From: an uncultured Lachnospiraceae bacterium
Lineage (GTDB): Bacteria > Bacillota > Clostridia > Lachnospirales > Lachnospiraceae
Assembly: GCA_905236925.1 (NCBI GenBank)
Contig: CAJOQS010000075.1
Span: 1 to 5,223, forward strand
Reading direction: 5' to 3'
Length of the DNA stretch: 5,223 bases
The position numbers were made by a program, and so were the translations under genes. The notes below the pieces were generated by a model. It was not told the origin of the DNA. It did no database searches and was given only the letters and a program-made list of their open reading frames with translations. Below, one piece after another: positions 1 to 5,223 of this stretch; the first letter of the stretch is position 1, and every line of letters starts with the position of its first letter.

Positions 1-2184
1 CTGTGGCTAGTTTTCGATTCACCCTCATTCCAGCTCGTGTTCGAAAACAGGTATATCGACGGGCCGCTTTCGTATATGGCGATCCTGCTCATGCCTTTAC
101 CGATCCTGTTCTACATTAACGATACTCAGAGAAACAGGCACGATAAGACCTACGTTATAATGTCGCTCATATCGCTCTCTTCGGGCGCGATTCTTATTCT
201 GCTTCATGTAACGGGAATCTGTTCCTTCCACCATCATGTATTCTTCATTGCTGCCGTGCAGATCTGCCTTACGATCGTGGCGATCGTTTCGATCTCACGC
301 GATATAATGGACGGCTTCCTTTCGGAGTACGTGATAATCGCGACCGGTACACTCCTGTTCCTGATCTTTGCGGGGATCGAATCTGTACTTGTGGCGACCG
401 TTCGGGGAAGGGTGGACAGAACGTTCCTGCTGGTAGGTCTGTATATACTTTCGTTTACCGGTCTCGTTCAGCAGATCATACAGCTGAGGGACAATGAGGA
501 GGAAAGAAAGGCCGCCATCGACGCGAACATCCAGAAGTCTTCCTTCCTTGCCAATATCTCTCATGAGATCAGAACACCGATCAATTCGATCATAGGAATG
601 AACGAGATCATTCTCCGTGAGAGCAAGGATCCTGAGATATGTGATTATGCCTCGCATATCGGAAGCTCCGGCAGGATGCTCCTGGGACTGATAAATGATG
701 TTCTCGACTTTTCAAAGATAGAAGCCGGAAAGATGGAGATCGTTCCGGTCAAGATAGATACGGCAGCCTTCGCGAATGATCTGATAATAATGACTGCTGA
801 GCGCGCAAAGGCCAAGGAGCTTGAAACGATCTTCAATATTTCCCCTTCCCTTCCGCGCGAGATCATTGGAGACGATCTTCATATCAAGCAGGTCATGGTC
901 AACCTGGTTTCCAATGCGGTCAAGTATACAAATAGGGGAAGCGTTTCATTTTCAATGATGATGCGCCCCGCTGCCGGAAGCGACGACAAACAGGATTTCA
1001 TATTCGCGGTCAAGGATACCGGAATAGGCATAAAGAGCGAGAATATCGGCAAGCTGTTTGATTCATTTACGAGAGTTGATGAAGAAAAGAACCGGTCCAT
1101 TGAGGGAACCGGACTCGGACTCAGCATCGTCAAGAAGCTTGTGGACATGATGGGAGGAACCATCTCCGTAACAAGCGAATACGGAAATGGCAGTACCTTT
1201 ACAGTGTCGCTTCCGCTTGAGGTCTCGGATGCCACTCCTATCGGTGATTTCGGCGAGGCAATAAAGAGCTCCTCCGGGCAGGAAGGCAAATATGTCGAGA
1301 GCTTCCATGCACCCGATGCACAGATCCTTGTGGTTGACGATAACAGTGTCAATATCAAGGTCGTTCAGGAGCTTCTCAAGCGGACCCTTATCAAGATGGA
1401 CAAGGCAGGCGGCGGGCGTCAGGCAGTCACGATGTGTAAGGAAAAGAAATACGATCTGATCCTTATGGACCACAGAATGCCAAGTCCCGACGGTATTGAA
1501 ACACTTCATCTGATAAAGGATGATCCGCAGGGCAAGAACAGGGAAACCAATGTTATCGTTCTTACGGCGAACGCTTTTGTCGGCCTGAAGGACAAGTACA
1601 TAGCCGAGGGCTTCGTGGACTATCTTACCAAGCCCATAGACGCAAAGCTTCTTGAACAGACCGTTATGAAGTTCCTGCCTGCCGAGCTGGTGGATACAGC
1701 GATAGGGAAGGAAACTGAAACAGTAGCGGAACAGAGCGGAACGGAAGAACCCGAAAAGATCAAAAATCATGACAATTCATATATAAAAGGAGGAAATTCA
1801 ATGAATTTCGCGGATATCATGAGAAGAGTCGAGGGAATGGACTATGATGCAACCTGCGCCCAGTACGGCGGAGGAGAGGAGTTTATGAAATCTCTCCTTG
1901 AGACCGTTATCGTGGACGGACGCGAAAAGGTCGATCTGATGTATAAATTCCTCGCGGAGAAGAATTACACCGATTACGGGGTTGAGGCTCATGCCGCAAA
2001 GAGCACCATGGCCACGATCTTCGCCACTGAAGTGTCCGAGCACGCCAAGAAGCACGAGTTCGCCGCCAAGGAAAACAACATAGAGTATATCAACAGTGAT
2101 TCCGCTCTGTTCCTTGCGGAGTACACCGATATGCTCAACAGAATTGAAGATGCCCTGAACGATGCGAAGAATCTCGAAAACTGA
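1..2184 (+). CDS. Membrane-bound hybrid sensor histidine kinase with receiver and HPt domains (5' partial)
   Basis: The frame is open to base 1. A GTG at 37 is a possible start, but upstream codons read as protein and no ribosome binding site precedes it, so the true start is probably outside the window. Numbering from codon 37: about five hydrophobic segments (near 14-27, 39-60, 66-87, 97-120, 128-147) resemble the end of a 7TM sensor region. HisKA follows with ISHEIRTP and phosphoacceptor H176. HATPase has the N box (N289, N293), DTGIGI at 327-332 and GTGLGL at 357-362. The receiver (about 429-547) has D434/D435, phosphoacceptor D478, T510 and K532. After a charged linker comes an HPt domain (589-715) with H652 in HAAKS. 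All catalytic residues are present, so a His-Asp-His relay is expected at the membrane, passing phosphate to an unseen response regulator. The signal is unknown. The stop lies 9 bases before the kdu -35 box and no terminator lies between. Confidence 0.93.
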   Translation: MWLVFDSPSFQLVFENRYIDGPLSYMAILLMPLPILFYINDTQRNRHDKTYVIMSLISLSSGAILILLHVTGICSFHHHVFFIAAVQICLTIVAIVSISRDIMDGFLSEYVIIATGTLLFLIFAGIESVLVATVRGRVDRTFLLVGLYILSFTGLVQQIIQLRDNEEERKAAIDANIQKSSFLANISHEIRTPINSIIGMNEIILRESKDPEICDYASHIGSSGRMLLGLINDVLDFSKIEAGKMEIVPVKIDTAAFANDLIIMTAERAKAKELETIFNISPSLPREIIGDDLHIKQVMVNLVSNAVKYTNRGSVSFSMMMRPAAGSDDKQDFIFAVKDTGIGIKSENIGKLFDSFTRVDEEKNRSIEGTGLGLSIVKKLVDMMGGTISVTSEYGNGSTFTVSLPLEVSDATPIGDFGEAIKSSSGQEGKYVESFHAPDAQILVVDDNSVNIKVVQELLKRTLIKMDKAGGGRQAVTMCKEKKYDLILMDHRMPSPDGIETLHLIKDDPQGKNRETNVIVLTANAFVGLKDKYIAEGFVDYLTKPIDAKLLEQTVMKFLPAELVDTAIGKETETVAEQSGTEEPEKIKNHDNSYIKGGNSMNFADIMRRVEGMDYDATCAQYGGGEEFMKSLLETVIVDGREKVDLMYKFLAEKNYTDYGVEAHAAKSTMATIFATEVSEHAKKHEFAAKENNIEYINSDSALFLAEYTDMLNRIEDALNDAKNLEN
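1787..1803 (+). promoter_or_regulatory. In-frame internal ribosome binding site and ATG at the HPt domain boundary
   Basis: AAGGAGG at 1787-1793 lies 7 bases before an ATG at 1801-1803 that is in frame with the kinase. It sits in an AT-rich stretch (about 1761-1800) encoding the receiver-HPt linker. Starting here would give a complete 127-residue HPt protein (MNFADIM..., His codon at 1990-1992) ending at the kinase stop. The site matches the strong sites before kduD and glpK. Whether it is used is inference; local mRNA structure and translation from upstream could mask it. Confidence 0.6.
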
Positions 2185-2189
2185 AAATA

Positions 2190-2229
2190 GGTTTTGACAT
2201 TTGAAACTGGGTTTTGTATAATGAAACCA
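2190..2229 (+). repeat. Imperfect 20-base tandem repeat overlapping the kdu promoter (candidate operator)
   Basis: Two consecutive 20-base units, 2190-2209 and 2210-2229, share the pattern GGTTTTG-N5-TGAAAC and agree at 13 of 20 positions. The first unit holds the -35 box and the second the -10 box. Across their junction lies a palindrome, AAAC-TGG-GTTT (2204-2214), placed in the promoter spacer. The second unit alone has inverted arms GGTTT and AAACC. A third TGAAAC occurs at 2262, so the copies at 2202, 2222 and 2262 are spaced 20 and 40 bases. From memory, enterobacterial KdgR sites also have GAAAC/GTTTC arms. The regulator here is unknown. Confidence 0.5.
2194..2222 (+). promoter_or_regulatory. 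Consensus sigma-A promoter of the kdu operon
   Basis: TTGACA at 2194-2199 and TATAAT at 2217-2222 are separated by 17 bases, a perfect match to the housekeeping promoter consensus in both boxes and spacing. Transcription should start near 2229-2230, giving a leader of about 215 bases before kduD. The -35 box begins only 9 bases after the kinase stop codon. A promoter this strong usually needs a repressor, which fits the operator-like repeats overlapping it. Confidence 0.88.
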
Positions 2230-2258
2230 CGATACTATTCACAGCAGGATATGTGCAA

Positions 2259-2293
2259 GTATGAAACGCAAGCTTGCTTGCAGTTTCGTATAC
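2259..2293 (+). repeat. Long inverted repeat or hairpin in the kdu leader
   Basis: GAAAC-GCAAG (2263-2272) pairs with CTTGC (2277-2281) and GTTTC (2283-2287) around a CTTG loop, with one bulged A at 2282. Outer arms GTAT (2259-2262) and ATAC (2290-2293) extend the stem past a two-base bulge. No T-run follows, so it is not an intrinsic terminator. The outer TGAAAC repeats the half-site found twice in the promoter, so it could act as DNA operator or as RNA stem. Confidence 0.6.
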
Positions 2294-2327
2294 TCACAGA
2301 TTGTACTGCGAAGGCTGGACGAAATAC

Positions 2328-2387
2328 ATGAGCAAACGGGGAGCTGCGAAGCAGCGACTTCGGCGAAGCCGAAGGGTTTGCGAATGA
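2328..2387 (+). other. Possible 19-codon upstream reading frame, very basic
   Basis: An ATG at 2328 opens a 19-codon frame with eight Lys or Arg residues, ending in TGA at 2385-2387. It runs through both REP-like hairpins, and no good ribosome binding site precedes it. It may be a leader peptide, but it is more simply explained as a chance reading of the palindromic repeats. I have an unverified recollection of similar short peptides recurring in Lachnospiraceae genomes, which would fit a dispersed repeat. Confidence 0.2.
2343..2374 (+). repeat. Paired GCGAAGC mini-hairpins, REP-like
   Basis: GCTGC-GAA-GCAGC (2343-2355) and CTTCGGC-GAA-GCCGAAG (2358-2374) are perfect hairpins of 5 and 7 pairs separated by two bases. 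Both have a GAA loop closed by C-G and so contain GCGAAGC, a sequence known to form an exceptionally stable single-stranded DNA hairpin. CGAA recurs every 17 bases at 2347, 2364 and 2381. The arrangement resembles REP-type palindromic elements dispersed in bacterial genomes; copy number cannot be judged from one window. Confidence 0.55.
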
Positions 2388-2444
2388 TTGCGGACAGGCT
2401 GTGAATAGGGCACGAAGGACAGCATCATTTTTAGGAGGTATGAA

Positions 2445-3248
2445 ATGGGCATTTTGAATTCTTTTTCACTTGAAGGAAAGGTTGCTCTTATCACGGGAGC
2501 ATCATACGGAATCGGCTTTGCCATCGCATGCGGCATGCATGACGCGGGAGCCAGGATCGTTTTCAACGACATCAATCAGGAGCTTGTAGATAAAGGTCTT
2601 GCCGCATATAAGGAAAAAGGCATTGACGCGAAGGGCTATGTCTGCGACGTTACGGACGAGGATGCCGTAAACGCACTTGTAGCCAGAATATCTGAAGAAG
2701 TAGGCGATATCAATATCCTTGTAAACAACGCCGGAATCATCAAGCGCATCCCCATGTGCGATATGACCGCTGCTCAGTTCAGGCAGGTCATCGACGTTGA
2801 TCTTAATGCTCCGTTCATAGTTTCCAAGGCAGTTATCCCTGCCATGATCAAGAATGGCGGAGGAAAGATCATCAACATCTGCTCCATGATGAGTGAACTC
2901 GGACGTGAGACAGTTTCTGCTTATGCCGCAGCCAAGGGCGGCCTTAAGATGCTCACCCGCAACATCGCTTCCGAATACGGCGAATTCAATATCCAGTGCA
3001 ACGGTATCGGACCCGGTTATATCGAGACTCCTCAGACGGCTCCTTTAAGAGAGCGTCAGGCTGACGGCAGCAGGCATCCCTTCGATGCTTTCATTATCGC
3101 GAAGACTCCCGCGGCCCGATGGGGAAGCACGGACGATCTTGTAGGCCCCGCTGTTTTCCTTGCTTCGGAGGCATCCAACTTTGTTAACGGTCATGTACTG
3201 TACGTTGACGGCGGCATTCTTGCCTATATCGGCAAGCAGCCTCAATAA
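2445..3248 (+). CDS. kduD: 2-dehydro-3-deoxy-D-gluconate 5-dehydrogenase, SDR family (gluconate 5-dehydrogenase type)
   Basis: This 267-residue protein is a classical short-chain dehydrogenase. The Rossmann motif TGASYGIG is at 17-24, NNAG at 94-97, and the catalytic set is N121, S147, Y160 and K164 (YxxxK). The C-terminus has the usual VDGG. Overall it resembles proteins annotated as gluconate 5-dehydrogenase more than E. coli KduD, including the C-terminal ILAYIGKQP. Next to kduI the best role is NAD(P)-dependent interconversion of 3-deoxy-D-glycero-2,5-hexodiulosonate and 2-dehydro-3-deoxygluconate in the cytoplasm, the step after KduI. Gluconate/5-ketogluconate activity is the alternative and cannot be excluded from sequence. 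The start is set by AGGAGG at 2433-2438, 6 bases upstream; an ATG at 2440 is out of frame. It is the first gene after the consensus promoter. Confidence 0.9.
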   Translation: MGILNSFSLEGKVALITGASYGIGFAIACGMHDAGARIVFNDINQELVDKGLAAYKEKGIDAKGYVCDVTDEDAVNALVARISEEVGDINILVNNAGIIKRIPMCDMTAAQFRQVIDVDLNAPFIVSKAVIPAMIKNGGGKIINICSMMSELGRETVSAYAAAKGGLKMLTRNIASEYGEFNIQCNGIGPGYIETPQTAPLRERQADGSRHPFDAFIIAKTPAARWGSTDDLVGPAVFLASEASNFVNGHVLYVDGGILAYIGKQPQ

Positions 3249-3257
3249 GTACCCGGA

Positions 3258-3506
3258 ATGGAAAAAAGGGAGTGCAAGCGCTGCCTTCTGTACGAGATGG
3301 CAGACAAGGCCGCATATGAGAGCGTGAGTCACTTCATCGCTTCGATTCCCGATGCCGAACGGGCTGAAGAGGGCGTTTACCGTTCACGTCTGTCCGTCTG
3401 CAAGGAATGCGACATGCTCATTTCGGGAATGTGCCGCAAATGCGGGTGCTATGTCGAGGTGAGAGCGTATGTGATCAACGCGGAGTGTCCCGCCGAGAAA
3501 TGGTGA
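3258..3506 (+). CDS. Small eight-cysteine protein, DUF6171-like, probable metal binding
   Basis: The 82-residue protein has cysteines at 6, 9, 48, 51, 59, 62, 64 and 77, arranged as CxxC, CxxC and CxxCxC plus a single Cys before the C-terminal CPxxKW. This spacing suggests one or two zinc sites or an iron-sulfur cluster. From memory it matches small uncharacterised Firmicutes proteins named DUF6171. There is no signal peptide or membrane segment, so it should be cytoplasmic. It begins 9 bases after kduD with only a weak ribosome binding site (GGA at 3255-3257), so translational coupling to kduD is likely. It ends 45 bases before kduI, placing it inside the kdu operon. No function is known; a link to uronate metabolism rests only on position. 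Confidence 0.8.
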   Translation: MEKRECKRCLLYEMADKAAYESVSHFIASIPDAERAEEGVYRSRLSVCKECDMLISGMCRKCGCYVEVRAYVINAECPAEKW

Positions 3507-3551
3507 GCTCTATGCGCGCAGAATTCATTATCATTACTGTGAGGTATTAGT

Positions 3552-4415
3552 ATGGAAATAAGAACCTATTCGTCACCCAGAGACGTTAAGACATATGACA
3601 CCGACAGACTCCGCGAGGAGTTCCTTATCGATGATCTTTTCCAGCCCGATGACATCAAGCTTGTTTACAGCTACATCGACAGGATCATCACCGGCTCCGC
3701 GGTTCCGGTGAACAAGGAGCTGAAGCTTGCCGCAGGTGCTGAACTCAGAGCCGAGCATTTCCTTGACAGGCGTGAGATGGGCGTTATCAATATCGGCGGA
3801 AAGGGTATCGTTACCGTTGACGGAAGAGAGTACACGCTTGAATACAAGGACGGAATGTATATCGGAATGGGAACGAAGGACATCTCCTTTAGGAGTGTTT
3901 CTCCGGCAGAACCCGCCAAGTTCTATCTGAACAGCACTCCGGCACACCGTACATGCCCGACCGTTCTTATCAAGCTCAACGGTGAGCCCTCCGAGGGAGT
4001 GGTCATCGTTAAGCCCGAGAACAAGGTGGAGCTCGGAACACTTGAGGAATCAAACCACAGGACCATCAATAAGTACATCCTTCCCGGCCAGGTTGAAAGC
4101 TGCCAGCTCGTTATGGGTATGACCAAGCTCGAGCCCGGAAGCGTATGGAATACGATGCCCTGCCATACACATGACAGACGCATGGAGGTTTATCTCTACT
4201 TTGATATGGGTCCCGATGATCTGGTATTCCATTACATGGGCGAGCCTACCGAAACACGCCATATCATCATGCGCAACCAGCAGGCGGTTATCAGCCCCAG
4301 CTGGTCGATCCACGCAGGTTCGGGAACACGTGCCTATACATTTATCTGGGGCATGGCCGGAGAGAACCAGGCATTTGACGACATGGACGCCTGCGCGATG
4401 AGCGATCTGCGCTAA
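3552..4415 (+). CDS. kduI: 5-dehydro-4-deoxy-D-glucuronate isomerase (4-deoxy-L-threo-5-hexosulose-uronate ketol-isomerase)
   Basis: KduI isomerises 5-dehydro-4-deoxy-D-glucuronate, made from unsaturated uronates of pectin or glycosaminoglycan breakdown, to 3-deoxy-D-glycero-2,5-hexodiulosonate, the substrate of KduD. The 287-residue protein is recognised along its whole length: N-terminal EIRTYSSPRDVKTYDT, central FYLNSTPAHRTCPT and C-terminal SWSIHAGSGTRAYTFIWGM. The bicupin zinc ligands are present as H205, H207, E212 and H254 (CHTHDRRMEVYLYF and SIHAG). These match E. coli H196, H198, E203 and H245 with a constant shift of 9, the same as the length difference from 278 residues. It is cytoplasmic. 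The start follows GAGG at 3541-3544 by 7 bases. It is the last gene of the kdu operon, and the terminator at 4480-4527 lies 64 bases beyond its stop. Confidence 0.96.
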   Translation: MEIRTYSSPRDVKTYDTDRLREEFLIDDLFQPDDIKLVYSYIDRIITGSAVPVNKELKLAAGAELRAEHFLDRREMGVINIGGKGIVTVDGREYTLEYKDGMYIGMGTKDISFRSVSPAEPAKFYLNSTPAHRTCPTVLIKLNGEPSEGVVIVKPENKVELGTLEESNHRTINKYILPGQVESCQLVMGMTKLEPGSVWNTMPCHTHDRRMEVYLYFDMGPDDLVFHYMGEPTETRHIIMRNQQAVISPSWSIHAGSGTRAYTFIWGMAGENQAFDDMDACAMSDLR

Positions 4416-4423
4416 GGTTATTC

Positions 4424-4455
4424 TTTACAAACAGTACGGAATATGATAGTATAAA
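4424..4455 (+). promoter_or_regulatory. Probable promoter for glpK, upstream of a terminator
   Basis: TTTACA at 4424-4429 is followed 17 bases later by TAGTAT (4447-4452), overlapping TATAAA at 4450-4455 (spacing 20). The -35 box matches consensus at five of six positions; the exact -10 is uncertain. Initiation would fall near 4459-4463, only about 20 bases before the terminator stem. No better promoter is visible between the terminator and glpK, so this one probably serves glpK. Confidence 0.5.
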
Positions 4456-4479
4456 TACATCCAAGAGACGAAGAGATTG

Positions 4480-4527
4480 GAGCATGACCAGGGCAAATCG
4501 GATTTGCCCTTGTTGTGCTCTTTTTTT
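4480..4527 (+). terminator. Strong intrinsic terminator between kduI and glpK, possible attenuator
   Basis: GAGCA (4480-4484) pairs with TGCTC (4516-4520), and GGGCAAAT (4491-4498) pairs with ATTTGCCC (4502-4509) around a CGG loop. The intervening TGACCA and TTGTTG pair apart from one C-T mismatch, two of the pairs being G-T. The stem is thus about 19 pairs and is followed at once by seven T residues (4521-4527). It would end kdu transcripts. Because a likely promoter starts just upstream, it may also act as a regulated attenuator for glpK. Confidence 0.88.
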
Positions 4528-4619
4528 ACGAAATGAGCGCTGCCCCGGCTGAGGACCGGGCGAACGCGACATCGGTCGTGTGCAGACACGCGGGGGCCCT
4601 TGGTTTGAAAGGAGAAGGT
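4528..4619 (+). other. GC-rich leader segment before glpK
   Basis: This stretch separates the terminator from glpK and is markedly GC-rich, above all at 4541-4600, unlike the AT-rich sequence just before it. It holds short hairpins, CCCGG/CCGGG (4544-4548 with 4556-4560) and CGTGT/ACACG (4577-4581 with 4586-4590). No promoter is visible. It is open in the glpK frame from 4488, with an ATG at 4533 that would add 29 residues, but the glpK ribosome binding site and family start argue for 4620. Confidence 0.4.
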
Positions 4620-5223
4620 ATGGCAAAGTATGTTATGGCACTGGATGCCGGAACAACCAGCAACAGATGCATTCTGTTCAATGAAAAGGGCGAGATCTGT
4701 TCGATAGCCCAGAAGGAGTTTACACAGTATTTTCCGAAGCCCGGCTGGGTTGAGCATGACGCAAACGAGATATGGTCGTCACAGCTCGGAGTTGCGGTTG
4801 AGGCAATGCAGAAGATCGGTGTCACGGCACAGGATATCGCAGCCATCGGCATAACCAACCAGCGAGAGACTGCGATCGTCTGGGACAAGGCGACAGGTGA
4901 GCCCGTTCATCACGCCATCGTGTGGCAGTGCCGCAGAACGGCCGAGTATTGCGATGTGCTTAAGGAAAAGGGCCTTACAGAGACCTTCAGGAAAAAGACG
5001 GGACTTGTGATAGATGCGTATTTCTCCGGAACCAAGATAAAATGGATCCTTGACAATGTTCCCGGAGCAAGGGCGAGGGCCGAGAAGGGTGAGCTGCTCT
5101 TCGGAACCGTTGAGACTTGGCTTATCTGGAGGATGACCAAGGGCAAGGCGCATGTTACTGACTACTCGAATGCTTCGCGCACGATGCTCTTTAATATCAA
5201 CACTCTCGACTGGGATGACGAGA
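4620..5223 (+). CDS. glpK: Glycerol kinase, N-terminal part (cut by window end)
   Basis: GlpK phosphorylates glycerol with ATP to sn-glycerol 3-phosphate in the cytoplasm. The window holds 201 codons of a protein usually about 500 residues long. Seen are the phosphate-binding DAGTTSNR near the N-terminus (9-16), GWVEHDANEIW, the glycerol-binding QRET (R82, E83), W102 and Y134 (one less than the usual E. coli numbers), and an FGGY-family signature across 134-146. FGTVETWLIWR (161-171) is also typical. No key residue is missing in this part. AGGAG at 4610-4614 is 5 bases before the ATG, and MAKYVMALDAGTTS is the normal family start. The regulatory phosphorylation loop and the second half lie outside. 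It is set apart from the kdu operon by a terminator and probably has its own control. Confidence 0.97.
   Translation, partial: MAKYVMALDAGTTSNRCILFNEKGEICSIAQKEFTQYFPKPGWVEHDANEIWSSQLGVAVEAMQKIGVTAQDIAAIGITNQRETAIVWDKATGEPVHHAIVWQCRRTAEYCDVLKEKGLTETFRKKTGLVIDAYFSGTKIKWILDNVPGARARAEKGELLFGTVETWLIWRMTKGKAHVTDYSNASRTMLFNINTLDWDDE

Larger units (their letters stand above)
2230..2444 (+). other. Long structured 5' leader of the kdu mRNA
   Basis: No convincing gene lies between the predicted transcription start and kduD. The stretch is rich in inverted repeats: a long stem at 2259-2293, perfect hairpins at 2343-2355 and 2358-2374, and a weaker stem pairing GCTGT (2398-2402) with ACAGC (2419-2423). 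The T-run at 2428-2432 follows that last stem closely, but the stem is only 5 pairs with a 16-base loop, so it is a poor terminator. The kduD ribosome binding site (AGGAGG, 2433-2438) has no obvious complementary partner in the leader. No known riboswitch was recognised. Confidence 0.55.

Noticed and set aside
1063..1770. Minus-strand open frame of 235 codons opposite the kinase
   Set aside because: It lies wholly opposite the conserved HATPase-receiver coding sequence, has no recognisable domain, and is explained by codon bias of the real gene.
2398..2432. Possible terminator just before kduD (GCTGT/ACAGC stem then five T residues)
   Set aside because: The stem is only five pairs with a 16-base loop, and four other bases separate it from a short T-run; too weak to call.
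2294..2575. Minus-strand open frame of 93 codons across the kdu leader and kduD start
   Set aside because: It overlaps the conserved Rossmann motif of kduD and reads through the palindromic repeats; no ribosome binding site or protein family is evident.
3507..3551. Possible regulatory site at the 8-base palindrome TGCGCGCA between the Cys-rich gene and kduI
   Set aside because: It is too short to form a hairpin, has no T-run or repeated copy, and is expected by chance.
3671..4313. Several open frames on both strands overlapping kduI
   Set aside because: All are shadows of kduI, whose full length and zinc ligands are conserved.
1..5223. CRISPR array, tRNA, rRNA, insertion sequence or phage attachment site
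   Set aside because: No regularly spaced direct repeats, clover-leaf sequence, rRNA segment, transposase or integrase was seen.

Overview
The window reads as part of a Firmicutes chromosome, most likely a gut or rumen Lachnospiraceae. This is a judgement from protein flavour (7TM-type hybrid kinase, DUF6171-like Cys-rich protein, Firmicutes-style glpK), strong AGGAGG ribosome binding sites and a perfect sigma-A promoter. It is not a database result. All genes lie on the + strand.

Layout. (1) 1-2184: a membrane-bound hybrid sensor histidine kinase, open at its 5' end, with several membrane helices, HisKA, HATPase, a receiver and a C-terminal HPt domain. A textbook AGGAGG plus ATG sits in frame exactly at the start of the HPt domain, so a free 127-residue HPt protein may also be made. 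(2) 2185-2444: a 260-base intergenic region with a perfect consensus promoter. The promoter is built on an imperfect 20-base tandem repeat containing an AAAC-TGG-GTTT palindrome. The leader behind it is long and structured, and carries two adjacent GCGAAGC-type mini-hairpins that look like a REP element. (3) 2445-4415: a short operon of kduD (SDR dehydrogenase), a small eight-cysteine protein and kduI. (4) 4416-4619: a likely promoter, a strong intrinsic terminator and a GC-rich leader. (5) 4620-end: glpK, glycerol kinase, cut by the window end.

How it fits together. KduI and KduD catalyse successive steps that turn 5-dehydro-4-deoxyuronate, the unsaturated uronate released by pectin or glycosaminoglycan lyases and hydrolases, into 2-dehydro-3-deoxygluconate (KDG). 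KDG kinase and aldolase are not in the window. The kdu operon has its own promoter with operator-like repeats. The glpK gene appears to have a promoter upstream of a terminator, an arrangement that fits antitermination control as known for GlpP in Bacillus. The kinase may sense something related to the sugar genes, but only adjacency suggests this.

The least ordinary observations are the in-frame ribosome binding site before the HPt domain, the repeat-built kdu promoter and its hairpin-rich leader, the Cys-rich small protein between kduD and kduI, and the candidate attenuator before glpK.
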